Assembly: GCF_003173775.1 (NCBI RefSeq)
Contig: NZ_CP029552.1
Coordinates: forward strand, 2,642,001-2,706,000
Direction of reading: 5' to 3'
DNA length: 64,000 nucleotides
Source of the DNA: Methylobacterium sp. 17Sr1-1
GTDB lineage: Bacteria; Pseudomonadota; Alphaproteobacteria; Rhizobiales; Beijerinckiaceae
Shown here piece by piece: positions 9,802 to 17,936 of this stretch (positions within the stretch are counted from its first letter, which is position 1; each line of letters opens with the position of its first letter). Position numbers and translations under genes: made by a program. The notes beneath the pieces were generated by a model. That model was not told the origin of the DNA, did no database searches, and saw only the letters and a program-made list of their open reading frames with translations.

Positions 9802-10583
9802 CCCTCCAGCGTCCCCTGCCTCTCCGGCCCCGCCAGCACCCGGTCGCTCTCGTCCTTCAGCGCCACGCCGGTGAGCCGCCGGCTCAGCGCCTGGGCGATC
9901 AGCCAGTGCAGCTTGAACGCCGCGAGATCCGGCTTCAGCCCCGCCGCCCGCACGTTCGACAGGCAGTTGCGCTCGGCGTCGGTCCGGCCGGGGCGCGGAT
10001 CGAAGGTGAGGTAGATGCCGAGGCTGTCGGGCGAGGACAGGCCGGGCCGCTCGCCGATCAGCACCGCGACGGCGCGGGCCTTGAGCAGGGCCCCGACCGC
10101 GTCGCCGAGCGCCACCCGCGCTTGCGTCGCCACCACCACCGGCGCCAGGCGCCAGCCGGAGCCGGTCAGCGCCGGCCTGAGTGCGGCGAGGAGCGGCACC
10201 GCGCCCTCGTGGACGGCGCGGGCCGAGAGGCCGTCGGCCACCACCAGGGCGAGGTCGACCGGCTCGCCGGCGGCGGCCGCGAGCGCGCCTTCCGAGGCCT
10301 CGTCGAGCCGGCGGCCGAGATCGGGCCGGCGCAGGTAGGTCGCCCGGTCCGGGGCGGCGGAGGCGGCCGACAGGGTCTCGAAGCCGAGCGCCGCGATGCC
10401 GGCCCGCATGGCGTCGGCGTCGAGGGGGGTGTGGACCGCGTCGCGGGCCTGGGCATGGGCGAGGCCGAAGCGCAGAACCTCGCGGGTCGGCAGGCCGGCC
10501 CCGGCGCGGCCGAGCGCGATGCGGGCCGGGGTCAGGGCGGCGAGGCGCTGCCAAGCCGCGGCAAGATCGTCGGCGCGGCTCAC
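9798..10583 (-). CDS. eutC: Ethanolamine ammonia-lyase small subunit EutC
   Basis: This is the light chain of the adenosylcobalamin-dependent ammonia-lyase that converts ethanolamine to acetaldehyde and ammonia. The 261-aa protein contains 'ALGRAGAGLPTREVLRF', 'QARDAV', 'LVVADGLSARAVHEGA', 'LIGERPGLSSPDSLGIYLT' and 'NCLSNVRAAGL', all EutC hallmarks. I use a GTG start at 10583 that overlaps the eutB stop (GTGA), rather than an upstream ATG inside eutB. The last codons and the TAA stop fall in the left-pointing end of dispersed repeat A, so the extreme C-terminus may have been set by that insertion. Confidence 0.95.
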   Translation of the reverse strand: MSRADDLAAAWQRLAALTPARIALGRAGAGLPTREVLRFGLAHAQARDAVHTPLDADAMRAGIAALGFETLSAASAAPDRATYLRRPDLGRRLDEASEGALAAAAGEPVDLALVVADGLSARAVHEGAVPLLAALRPALTGSGWRLAPVVVATQARVALGDAVGALLKARAVAVLIGERPGLSSPDSLGIYLTFDPRPGRTDAERNCLSNVRAAGLKPDLAAFKLHWLIAQALSRRLTGVALKDESDRVLAGPERQGTLEG

Positions 10584-11950
10584 GCGGCGAGCCCCGTCAG
10601 GAGCGGTGCCGCCCCGCCCGGCAGCAGCGTGCCCGCTTCGTCGGTCAGCCCCATCCGGGAGAGCCATTCCGAAAATTCGGGCGCGCGCTTCAATCCCATC
10701 ACCTCGCGCAAGTAGAGCTGGTCGTGGAACGAGGTCGACTGGTAGTTCAGCATCACGTCGTCGGCCCCCGGGACGCCCATGATGTAGGTCACGCCGGCCG
10801 CGCCCAAGAGCGTCAGTAGCGTGTCCATGTCGTCCTGGTCGGCCTCGGCGTGGTTGGTGTAGCAGACGTCGACCCCGAGCGGCACGCCCATCAGCTTGCC
10901 GCAGAAATGGTCCTCCAGTCCTGCCCGGATGATCTCCTTGCCGTCGTAGAGGTATTCCGGGCCGATGAAGCCCACCACCGTGTTGACGAGGAGCGGCCGG
11001 AAGGCCCGCGCCACCGCGTAGGCCCGCGCCTCCAGGGTCTGCTGGTCGATGCCGTGATGAGCGTTCGCCGAGAGGGCCGAGCCCTGGCCGGTCTCGAAAT
11101 ACATCACGTTGTCGCCCACGCTGCCCCGCTTCTGTGCCAGGGCCGCCTCGTGCGCCTCCTTCAGGATCGGCAGGGTGACGCCGAACGAGGCGTTGGCTCC
11201 TTGCGTGCCGGCGATCGACTGGAACACGAGATCGACCGGCACGCCGCGGTTCATCGCCTCGATCGTCGTGGTGACGTGGGTGAGCACGCAGGCTTGCGTC
11301 GGAATCGCGAAGCGGTCGATCATCTCGGCGAGGAGATGCAGCAGGCCGGTCAGCCCCTGCACCGAATCCGAGACCGGGTTGATGCCGATGCAGGCATCGC
11401 CGCAGCCGTAAGCGAGCCCATCGAGAATCGAGGCGGTGATGCCGGCGGGGTCGTCGCTCGGATGGTTGGGCTGGAGCCGCACCGCCAGGGTGCCGGGCAG
11501 CCCGATCGTGTTGCGCAGACGCGTGACCACCCGCGCCTTGCGGGCGACCACGATCAGGTCCTGGTTGCGCATGATCTTCGACACCGCGGCGGCGATCTCC
11601 GGCGTCACGCCGGGTGCGATCGCCGCCAGGGTCTCAGGCGAGGCGGTGAGCAGGAACTCGCGGAAGTCGCCGACGGTCAGATGAGCAATGCGCGCGAAGG
11701 CCGCCGCGTCGTGGGTGTCGAGGATCAGCCGGGTGACGTCGTCGGATTCGTACGGGATCAGCGGCCGGGCCAGGATCTGGCTGAGCGGCACCTCGGCGAG
11801 GCACCAGCGCGCCGCCACGCCTTCCTCGGCGCTGCCCGCCGCCAGGCCGGCGAGCCGGTCGCCGGAGCGGGGCGGGCTCGCCTTCGCCATCAGCTCGGCG
11901 AGGTCGGAAAAGACGAAGGTCCGGGATCCGACGACGTGACGGTAGCTCAT
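10580..11950 (-). CDS. eutB: Ethanolamine ammonia-lyase large subunit EutB
   Basis: This is the catalytic heavy chain (456 aa) of the B12-dependent ethanolamine ammonia-lyase. It contains 'NPVSDSVQGLTGLLHLL', 'FQSIAGTQGANASFGV', 'FETGQGSALSANAHHGIDQQT' and 'CYTNHAEADQDDMDTLLTLLGAAG', all typical of EutB. A very good Shine-Dalgarno (AGGAGG, about 6 nt spacing) precedes the ATG. Only eutBC are present: no shell proteins, eutA reactivase, aldehyde dehydrogenase or eutR are in the window. The likely role is simple cytosolic use of ethanolamine as a nitrogen or carbon source. Confidence 0.96.
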   Translation of the reverse strand: MSYRHVVGSRTFVFSDLAELMAKASPPRSGDRLAGLAAGSAEEGVAARWCLAEVPLSQILARPLIPYESDDVTRLILDTHDAAAFARIAHLTVGDFREFLLTASPETLAAIAPGVTPEIAAAVSKIMRNQDLIVVARKARVVTRLRNTIGLPGTLAVRLQPNHPSDDPAGITASILDGLAYGCGDACIGINPVSDSVQGLTGLLHLLAEMIDRFAIPTQACVLTHVTTTIEAMNRGVPVDLVFQSIAGTQGANASFGVTLPILKEAHEAALAQKRGSVGDNVMYFETGQGSALSANAHHGIDQQTLEARAYAVARAFRPLLVNTVVGFIGPEYLYDGKEIIRAGLEDHFCGKLMGVPLGVDVCYTNHAEADQDDMDTLLTLLGAAGVTYIMGVPGADDVMLNYQSTSFHDQLYLREVMGLKRAPEFSEWLSRMGLTDEAGTLLPGGAAPLLTGLAA

Positions 11951-11993
11951 GCGGCGCCTCCTGGGGAAAACCTAAGGCAGGTGCCCCCCGGCG

Positions 11994-12836
11994 TCAGGAC
12001 CCCTCCGCCGTCGCGATCGCCGCGACCGTGCGCTCGCCCTGCTCCGGCGCGCCGTCGGCCCGGTCGATGCGGATCTCCATGGCCGTCGGCTTCATCTCGC
12101 CGAACGGGGTCGAGAAGGCGATCTCGGCCGCGTCGCGCCCGACGCCGATCCGCACCAGCCCGTCGAGGTTGGCCTGGCGCGTCGCGTCGAACAGCAACCA
12201 GCGGCCGTCGAGATAGGCCTCGAACACGGCGTGGAAGTCGCACGGCACCAGGCCGTAGGCGTAGCAGCTGACGAAGCGGGCCGGGATGCCGAGCGCCCGG
12301 CAGAAGGCGGCGCCGAGATGCGCGAAATCGCGGCACACCCCTGCCCGCTTGAGCAGCGTCTCGTCGGCGGTGGTCTCCTCGTCGCTGGCGCCGCGGACAT
12401 AGGCGATGTGGTCGTGGATCCAGTTGCAGATCCGGGCCACCCGCTCGAACCCTCGCGGGGCGTCGCCGAACTCGGCCTCGGCGAACGGCGTGAGCCGGTC
12501 GGAGGAGACGAAGCGGCTCGGCAGCAGGTAGGGCAGGATGTCGAGGGGCAGGTCCTTCACCGGCGTCTCCCGGATGCCGGCGGGATCGGCCCGGTGCGGA
12601 TCGAGGGTCACCTCCGCCTCGTAATCGAGGCTGAACCGCCCGGGCGGCACCGTGACCGCCACGTAGCGGTTGCCGGTCTCCGGCGCCTCGTGCCGGCGTA
12701 CCGGCAGGTCGGGATCGAGGCGGAGCGTCTCCCGCAGGTCGTGGTGCCGGCTCAGCCGGGCGACCTCGAGGTTGAAGATGAACACCGTCTCGGTCACGAT
12801 ATCGTAGGCGAGACGGCAACCTAAAGTGTAGCGCAC
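11994..12836 (-). CDS. Transglutaminase-like cysteine peptidase family protein
   Basis: This 280-aa cytoplasmic protein has a bacterial transglutaminase-like N-terminal domain and then the catalytic core. The Cys is in 'AGVCRDFAHLGAAFCRALGIPARFVS', the His in 'DFHAVFEAYLDGRWLLFD' and the Asp in 'LFDATR', so the triad is complete. No signal peptide is seen. The start is GTG. Members of this family probably act as proteases or amidases; the substrate is unknown. It lies downstream of no obvious partner and is divergent from the DUF6894 gene. Confidence 0.88.
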   Translation of the reverse strand: MRYTLGCRLAYDIVTETVFIFNLEVARLSRHHDLRETLRLDPDLPVRRHEAPETGNRYVAVTVPPGRFSLDYEAEVTLDPHRADPAGIRETPVKDLPLDILPYLLPSRFVSSDRLTPFAEAEFGDAPRGFERVARICNWIHDHIAYVRGASDEETTADETLLKRAGVCRDFAHLGAAFCRALGIPARFVSCYAYGLVPCDFHAVFEAYLDGRWLLFDATRQANLDGLVRIGVGRDAAEIAFSTPFGEMKPTAMEIRIDRADGAPEQGERTVAAIATAEGS

Positions 12837-13004
12837 GGCTTGAGCCCCTTCCCACTGCCGAGGTAGGGTGACGCAAGAGCCGCGCCGGATCGCCCTCGCG
12901 GTCCGCGTCGGAGCGGCCCGGACTTTGCGTCACGAGTCTTAGCCTGCGTTAAGGCTGCTTGTCGTTGGGCCCGGCAAGACCGGGGCGAGCAGGGAGGACA
13001 CGCC

Positions 13005-13223
13005 GTGCACCGCTACTTCTTCGACCTCGATGCCGGAACCTGGGATGCCCGCGACACGATCGGGGTGGTGCTCATGGATGCCGGCGCCGCCCATGCCGAG
13101 GCGGTCCAGGCCCTGCGCTCCTGCGCCCTCGACCCGGCCCGGAGCGCCGGCGCGATCCTCGCCATGAACGTGCGCGACGAGACCGGGCGGACGGTGTTCC
13201 GGGTGTCGCTGGCGGCGCAGTGA
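13005..13223 (+). CDS. Small DUF6894-type protein
   Basis: This 72-aa soluble protein begins 'MHRYFFDLDAG' and contains 'DTIGVVLMDAGAAHAEA' and 'VRDETGRTVFRVSL'. That is the pattern of the small DUF6894 family, found in many copies in Methylobacterium and Bradyrhizobium genomes. The start is GTG with GGAGG 8 nt upstream. The function is unknown. Confidence 0.8.
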   Translation: MHRYFFDLDAGTWDARDTIGVVLMDAGAAHAEAVQALRSCALDPARSAGAILAMNVRDETGRTVFRVSLAAQ

Positions 13224-13556
13224 CGGGATGGCGGCGGGGCCGTCATTCCCCTGTGGGCAAGCGCTGAGATTGCATGGTTCGTGCATCTCCGAAGAATTTA
13301 TGCATTTGTGAATGGATTGCGCGATCTATGCTTGGCTTTGTCGAGTAAATGTAGGGCGCATTTCCCCTCTCCCGAGTGGGAGAGGGGCCGGGGGTGAGGG
13401 TGGCGCGCTTCAGTGTGGATCGCTGAGCGTGGTGCTGGCAGCGGAACGGTCCGAGATTTCTGTGGAACCGTAGCACCCTCACCCCTACCCCTCTCCCACA
13501 CGGGAGAGGGGATCCCGCGCTCTATTTTTAGAAAGACAGACTAGCCGAGACTTGTA
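13224..13556. other. 333-bp intergenic region with a composite repeat
   Basis: No convincing gene is present. The left half (about 13260-13360) is noticeably A+T-richer than its surroundings, and the right half holds the inverted repeat at 13364-13511. A HEPN partner for the adjacent MNT gene would be expected about here but is not found. Confidence 0.7.
13364..13511. repeat. Composite inverted repeat with CCCCTCTCCC hairpins
   Basis: Two short hairpins of the form CCCCTCTCCC-4 nt-GGGAGAGGGG (13364-13387 and 13488-13511) bracket about 100 bp. The inner flanks (gggtgaggg... and ...ccctcaccc) are also complementary, so the whole unit can fold as one long stem. Such G-rich palindromes are common intergenic repeats in Hyphomicrobiales. 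Confidence 0.85.
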
Positions 13557-13856
13557 TCAAAACACCCGAACCGCTTCGCGCTCCACCTGCGTGCGAATAT
13601 GCGCCGAGAGTCCGGCGCGCGTGGAATAGCCGATCGCCAGACCCGGGACGGCCGCTGCCAGCCGCTCATAGGCGCCCATGTAGTTGCGCAGGTCGTGGAA
13701 GTCGTCGCTGCCGGGCTCGACCAGGACGTCGAGATCCGAATCCGGCCGCGCCTCGTCGCGGGCGACGGAGCCGTAGAGGGAGAGGCCGCCGACGCCGAGC
13801 GCCCGCAGGTCCGGCTCGATCGCTCTCAGATGGGCGAGCGCTTCGCCGCGGTTCAT
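13557..13856 (-). CDS. MNT-type minimal nucleotidyltransferase (orphan antitoxin-like)
   Basis: This 99-aa protein has the nucleotidyltransferase signature 'LYGSVARDEARPDSDLDVLVE': a GSxxR motif followed by the DxD metal-binding pair. MNT proteins usually neighbour a HEPN toxin and inactivate it by AMPylation. No HEPN gene lies on either side. Downstream there is only the repeat region, and upstream is an unrelated dehydrogenase. It is either a solitary DNA polymerase beta-like protein or the remnant of a toxin-antitoxin pair. Confidence 0.8.
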   Translation of the reverse strand: MNRGEALAHLRAIEPDLRALGVGGLSLYGSVARDEARPDSDLDVLVEPGSDDFHDLRNYMGAYERLAAAVPGLAIGYSTRAGLSAHIRTQVEREAVRVF

Positions 13857-13932
13857 CGCAGCATCCTTGGAGATCGCGCAGGCTCCGGGCCGAAGCCCGC
13901 GCGAATCTATCAGAGCGCGGCCCGTCCCACCA

Positions 13933-14793
13933 TCAGATCATCGGTTTGCCGCCGGTCACCGCCACGGTGGCGCCCGAGACGTAGCTCGCCTCCTCGCTCG
14001 CCAGCATCACGTAGACGGGGCTGAGCTCGACCGGCTGGCCGGGGCGCTTCATCGGCACCTGGGATCCGAACTGGCGCACCTTCTCCTCGGGCATGGTCGA
14101 GGGGATGAGCGGGGTCCAGACCGGGCCGGGAGCGACGCAGTTCACCCGGATCTCCTTCTCGGCGAGCAGCTGCGCCAGGCCGCCGGTGAAGTTCTGGATC
14201 GCCCCCTTGGTGGTGGCGTAGGCCAGCAGCTGCGGGCTCGGCGTGTCGGCGTTGATCGAGGTGGTGTTGATGATCGCCGAGCCCGGCCGCATGTGCGGCA
14301 CCGCCGCCTTGGTCAGGTAGAACATCGCGTGGATGTTGGTGCGGAAGGTGACGTCCCACTCCTCGTCGCTCATCTCCTCGATCGACGACACGGTGGCCTG
14401 GTGGGCGGCGTTGTTGACGAGCACGTCGACCCGCCCGAACGCCGCCACCGCCTTCTCGACGATGGCGCGGCAATGGGCCGGATCCTTGATGTCGCCCGGC
14501 ACCAGCACCGCCCGGCGGCCGGCGGATTCGACCAGCCTGGCGGTCTCGCGGGCGTCGTCGTGCTCGTCGTAGTAGGAAATCAGCACGTCGGCGCCCTCGC
14601 GGGCGAAAGCGAGCGCCACCGCCCTTCCGATGCCGCTGTCGCCGCCGGTGATGATCGCCTTGCGGTCGGCGAGCCGCCCGGAGCCCTTGTAGCGGGTCTC
14701 GCCGTAATCGGGCCGGGGATCCATCTCGGCGTCGCGCCCGGGCATCGGGATGAGCTTCTGGCGGTCGAAGGGCGGCTTCGGGAAGTCGGTCAT
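13933..14793 (-). CDS. SDR family oxidoreductase (glucose dehydrogenase/YghA-like)
   Basis: This 286-aa short-chain dehydrogenase has an N-terminal extension ending 'GSGRLADRKAIITGGDSGIGRAVALAFAREGADV', with the classical NAD(P) motif GGDSGIG. It also has 'LVNNAAHQ', the catalytic Ser region 'IINTTSIN' and the YxxxK motif as 'YATTKGAI'. The C-terminal 'YVSGATVAVTGGKPMI' is typical of stress-related dehydrogenases of the YghA/GsiB type. The start at 14793 is chosen because the family begins 'PKPPFDRQ..PMPG'; the open frame upstream runs across the next gene. The substrate is not known. Confidence 0.9.
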   Translation of the reverse strand: MTDFPKPPFDRQKLIPMPGRDAEMDPRPDYGETRYKGSGRLADRKAIITGGDSGIGRAVALAFAREGADVLISYYDEHDDARETARLVESAGRRAVLVPGDIKDPAHCRAIVEKAVAAFGRVDVLVNNAAHQATVSSIEEMSDEEWDVTFRTNIHAMFYLTKAAVPHMRPGSAIINTTSINADTPSPQLLAYATTKGAIQNFTGGLAQLLAEKEIRVNCVAPGPVWTPLIPSTMPEEKVRQFGSQVPMKRPGQPVELSPVYVMLASEEASYVSGATVAVTGGKPMI

Positions 14794-14825
14794 GCGGGTC
14801 GGTCTCCGGATCGAGGGGCGGGCGG

Positions 14826-15095
14826 TCAGAAGCGGCCGCCGCCGAAGGGCCGGCAGCGGCCGTCGGCGATCTTGAAGTTCGGCGGGTCGCAGGGGACGTA
14901 ATCGGTCTCGCACCAGCGCTGGCAGGCCTGCGGGCCGGTGCGCGGCGGGCGGTCGTCGCCCGCGCGTCCGCCGCGCAGCGAGCCGGTCGCGTCGGGATCG
15001 AGGAAGGGCCCGCCGGGGAAGGGCGTTCCCTGCGCGAGCGCGGGAGCAGCGACGACCAGGGGAGCGAGCACCAGCAGGGCGCGGAGAGGCAGCAC
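14826..15095 (-). CDS. Small exported cysteine-containing protein
   Basis: This 89-aa protein starts at GTG 15095 with GGAG 8 nt upstream. It has a signal peptide ('LPLRALLVLAPLVVAAPALAQ') followed by a short mature part with four Cys in 'CQRWCETDYVPC...GRC', suggesting two disulfides in the periplasm. I do not recognise a family. It sits 32 nt upstream of the SDR gene on the same strand, so the two may be cotranscribed. Confidence 0.65.
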   Translation of the reverse strand: MLPLRALLVLAPLVVAAPALAQGTPFPGGPFLDPDATGSLRGGRAGDDRPPRTGPQACQRWCETDYVPCDPPNFKIADGRCRPFGGGRF

Positions 15096-15281
15096 GGACG
15101 AGCTCCGGTGAGGCGAAGGACCACCACGGCGGGCGGGCCGCGATGCCGAACCAACTGGCGGGGAGTATCCCTGTTCCGGATCGGGCGGTCTGCCTTCCGG
15201 CAAAGCAGGATGCCCAGCGGGCAACCAAGTCGGCCCCGCGGCGTTTCCGGTGTCCTCGACGCACCCTCCTCGGAGACTGTG

Positions 15282-15896
15282 ATGCTGACGCGCTTCCTCG
15301 CCACCGCCGGCGCCCTCGCCCTCACCACCGGCCTCGCTCTCGCCCAGACCACCGCGCCGACGGCGCCGACCGCTCCCGGCACCGCCCCGGCGACCACGGC
15401 CCCGGCGACCACGGCTCCTGCCGCGACAGCCGACGCGAAGGACATGAAGGAGTGGCAGGCCGCCAAGCTGGCGAAGGTCAGCCTGGCCGATGCCATCGCC
15501 ACGGCCGAGAAGAAGGACGGCAACGGCCGCGCCATCGACGCCGATTTCGAGAAGGCCGACAGCAAGAACCCGACCCACTGGTCGATCAAGGTCGTCTACC
15601 CGGACGGCAAGCTGGTCGAGCACGGCATCAACGCCGATACCGGCGAGCTCTACAAGAGCGAGAACCAGCCGATCGAGCGCTACTTCACCCGCCTCAAGGT
15701 CGCCGATTTCAACAACGCCAAGGTCTCGCTGAAGGATGCTCTGGCGATCGCCGAGAAGCAGGCCGGCGGCGGCAAGGCCTACGAGGCCGAGGTCGAGCGC
15801 GAGGGCTCGGCCGTCGCCTACGAGATCAAGGTGGCGCTTGCCGACAACGAGAAGGAAGTGAAGGTCGGTCCGGACGGCCAGATCATGAAGGACTAA
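15282..15896 (+). CDS. Periplasmic PepSY-domain protein
   Basis: This 204-aa protein has a signal peptide ('MLTRFLATAGALALTTGLALAQ'), a Thr/Ala/Pro-rich linker of about 25 residues, then two PepSY-like repeats. Each repeat begins 'VSLxDAxAxAEKxxGxGxA' (around residues 68 and 146) and ends with a strand such as 'WSIKVVYPDGKLVEHGINADTG'. PepSY domains occur in peptidase propeptides and envelope proteins and may inhibit proteases. The start follows the end of an open stretch that overlaps the divergent gene, and the signal peptide fixes it. Confidence 0.85.
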   Translation: MLTRFLATAGALALTTGLALAQTTAPTAPTAPGTAPATTAPATTAPAATADAKDMKEWQAAKLAKVSLADAIATAEKKDGNGRAIDADFEKADSKNPTHWSIKVVYPDGKLVEHGINADTGELYKSENQPIERYFTRLKVADFNNAKVSLKDALAIAEKQAGGGKAYEAEVEREGSAVAYEIKVALADNEKEVKVGPDGQIMKD

Positions 15897-15918
15897 TGAC
15901 CTAAGGAAGCGAGCATTT

Positions 15919-15945
15919 CCCCTCTCTCAGATGGAGAGGGGATTT
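15919..15945 (+). terminator. Terminator-like hairpin after the PepSY gene
   Basis: An 8-bp stem CCCCTCTC/GAGAGGGG with a 7-base loop is followed by ATTT, 22 nt after the stop codon. The U tract is weak, so the hairpin may equally be one arm of a dispersed repeat. Confidence 0.5.
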
Positions 15946-16035
15946 CGTGGCGATTCTTCTCATCGCTGCGACGAGGATCTTCGCGGTCGGCTCAGCTCCA
16001 CTTCGAATGTTCGGTAAATTTCGTCCCATTCGCGA

Positions 16036-16164
16036 CCTCATCCTGAGGTGTCAGTCGATTGGAAATCGACTGACCTCGAAGGAGGGCTCCAGATCTCGCG
16101 GAGAGTGCTGGAGGCCTCCTTCGAGGCCGCGCGATCTGCGATCGTCCGGCACCTCAGGATGAGG
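16036..16164. repeat. Interrupted palindromic element bounded by cctcatcctgaggtg
   Basis: A 15-bp terminal inverted repeat (16036-16050 with 16150-16164) encloses a smaller hairpin built on CAGTCGATT/AATCGACTG (16052-16072) and a GGAGG-containing inverted pair around 16080-16125. The 'cctcatcctgaggtg' palindrome resembles short interspersed elements widespread in Rhizobiales. Confidence 0.85.
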
Positions 16165-16221
16165 TTCTGGAAGGGACAGAAATGTGCCCCGCATTGCAGT
16201 CCGGGCAAATCGAACAGGCGC

Positions 16222-16725
16222 TCAGACGCCCCCGACGACGCTCCCCCCGGCCTCCGCCAGGGCTCCCTCGCGCAGCTCCAGCGCGAGGAACCGGCCCGGA
16301 TCGACCGGGCCCGGCAGGGTGAGCTTGCGCGCCGGCAGCACCCGGAAGCCGAAACGGGCGTAGTACGGCGCGTCGCCGACCAGGATGACGAGGCCGTGGC
16401 CGCCGCTCCTCGCGGCGTCGAGGGAGGCGCGCATCAGCGCTCCCCCGATGCCGCGGCTGCCGAAGGCCGGATCGACGGTCAGCGGCCCGAGCACCAGGAG
16501 CGGGCTCGCGCCGCCGGCCCGGGCCGGCGAGACCCGCACCGAGCCGACGAGCAGCGTGCCGACCAGCGCCGTGAACGAGAGATCGGAGAGGTGCGGCACG
16601 CCCTCGCGCAGCCGGAAGGCGGTACGGGCATAACGGCCGGGGCCGAAGGCCCGCTCGTGCAGGCGCTCGATGGCGTCGTTGTCGCGCGGGGTCTCGGGCC
16701 GGATGACAAGGGGAAGCGTGGTCAC
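16222..16725 (-). CDS. GNAT family N-acetyltransferase
   Basis: This 167-aa protein begins 'LPLVIRPETPRDNDAIERLHERAFGPGRYARTA'. It has the acetyl-CoA-binding motif A as 'LGPLTVDPAFGSRGIGGALMRASLDAARSGG' and a late 'YYARFGFRVL', the form seen in YhbS-like acetyltransferases. The GTG at 16725 is preferred because GAGAG lies 7 nt upstream; a second in-frame GTG is at 16731. The substrate is unknown. It is convergent with the PepSY gene. Confidence 0.87.
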   Translation of the reverse strand: MTTLPLVIRPETPRDNDAIERLHERAFGPGRYARTAFRLREGVPHLSDLSFTALVGTLLVGSVRVSPARAGGASPLLVLGPLTVDPAFGSRGIGGALMRASLDAARSGGHGLVILVGDAPYYARFGFRVLPARKLTLPGPVDPGRFLALELREGALAEAGGSVVGGV

Positions 16726-16970
16726 GGGCACACTCTCAGAGGCAGGCGTCACAGGATGGGCGGATCGGTCAGCCGATCCGTCGTCGCGCCTCTGCCCTCG
16801 GGGCCATCGCTCGTCTCCCGGCGGGCATCTTGCCCATCCCTGCGGGCGCCTCGCCCATCCCTGCGGACACCTCGCCCGCTGCCCGGCACCATCGCCCGCG
16901 GGGGCGCCATAGCAGCGCTTGCCTGTGAGTGCAAACCGCCGGTGGCATGCCGCTCGCATCATCCTGACGT

Positions 16971-16982
16971 GCAAGCGCTTGC
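16971..16982. promoter_or_regulatory. Palindromic operator candidate (LacI/GalR-type)
   Basis: GCAAGCGCTTGC is a perfect 12-bp palindrome with a central CG, the form of LacI/GalR-family operators. It lies 65 bp before the start of the amino-acid importer operon. A related shorter sequence (gcagcgcttgc) lies about 60 bp further upstream, in the divergent direction. No LacI-type gene is in the window. Confidence 0.45.
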
Positions 16983-17047
16983 GTTGAGGCACGCCTTGCG
17001 GGTTAGCTGAGCGTGGAACGCCTCAAAGGTCCGGGAACGACGCCACA

Positions 17048-17902
17048 ATGAGAATCAGGTCTGCTCTCGCCCTCGTCCTGTCCCTCGCGCTCGGCTCCGC
17101 CGGGACGGCCCGGGCCGAGGACACGGTGCCGGCAACGGTGCGGATCGCCACCGAGGGCGCCTATGCGCCCTACAACTTCACCAAGCCCGACGGCACCCTC
17201 GACGGCTACGAGATCGAGCTCGGCCGCGAGATCTGCGCCCGCGCCAAGCTGAAATGCGAGTTCGTGGCCCAGGACTGGGACGGCGTCGTGCCGGGCCTCA
17301 ACGCCAAGAAATTCGACGCGATCATGTCCGGCATGACCATCACCGACGCCCGCTTGAAGGTGGTGGACTTCACCAAGCCTTATAGCGGCGATTCTTCGGG
17401 CTTTGCGGTCGACCGCAACGGGCCGCTGGCGAAGCTCCCGCTCGGCGGCCAGAAGTTCAGCCTGGCGGACGAGGCCGAGGCGCAGAAGGCGCTCGACACG
17501 ATCAAGCCGCTCCTCAAGGGCAAGACCGTCGGCGTCCAGGTCTCGACCATCCACGCCGCCTTCATGGACAAGTACCTCAAGGGCACGATCGAGGTGCGCG
17601 AGTACAAGACCACCGAGCAGCACGACCTCGACCTCGCCGCCGGCCGCATCGACGCGATCTTCGCCAACGACGCCCCCCTGCGGGCGACCGCCGAGAAGCC
17701 GGAATTCGCCGACACCGTGATGCTGGCGGGCCCCCGCTTCCGCGGCGGCGTCCTCGGCCGCGGCGTGGCGATGGGCCTGCGCAAGGGCGAGGCCAAGCTG
17801 AAGGCACGGCTCGACGAGGGCATCGACGCGGTGGTCGCCGACGGCACCCTGAAGAAGCTCTCGCTCAAGTGGTTCAAGGCCGACCTGACCCCGCAGGGCT
17901 GA
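17048..17902 (+). CDS. Polar amino-acid ABC importer, periplasmic binding protein
   Basis: This family 3 solute-binding protein (284 aa) has a signal peptide ('MRIRSALALVLSLALGSAGTARA'). The mature part has 'VRIATEGAYAPYNFTKPDGTLDGYEIELGREIC', 'EFVAQDWDGVVPGLNAKKFDAIMSGMTIT' and 'VDFTKPY', the pattern of the lysine/arginine/ornithine/histidine or opine-binding branch (HisJ/ArgT/OccT). It binds the ligand for the three genes that follow. A cationic amino acid is the likeliest ligand but is not proved by sequence. Confidence 0.92.
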   Translation: MRIRSALALVLSLALGSAGTARAEDTVPATVRIATEGAYAPYNFTKPDGTLDGYEIELGREICARAKLKCEFVAQDWDGVVPGLNAKKFDAIMSGMTITDARLKVVDFTKPYSGDSSGFAVDRNGPLAKLPLGGQKFSLADEAEAQKALDTIKPLLKGKTVGVQVSTIHAAFMDKYLKGTIEVREYKTTEQHDLDLAAGRIDAIFANDAPLRATAEKPEFADTVMLAGPRFRGGVLGRGVAMGLRKGEAKLKARLDEGIDAVVADGTLKKLSLKWFKADLTPQG

Positions 17903-17936
17903 CGGACACTGGCAGAGACCAGACAAAGGGAGCCGC

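Larger units (their letters stand above)
15897..16221. other. 325-bp intergenic region between convergent genes
   Basis: It lies between the ends of the PepSY gene (+) and the GNAT gene (-). It contains no gene, only the hairpin at 15919-15941 and the palindromic element at 16036-16164. Confidence 0.75.

Noticed and set aside
13243..13501. Small minus-strand frames of 67-79 codons here as a missing HEPN toxin.
   Set aside because: They run through the inverted repeat, show no HEPN Rx4-6H motif and have repeat-derived composition.
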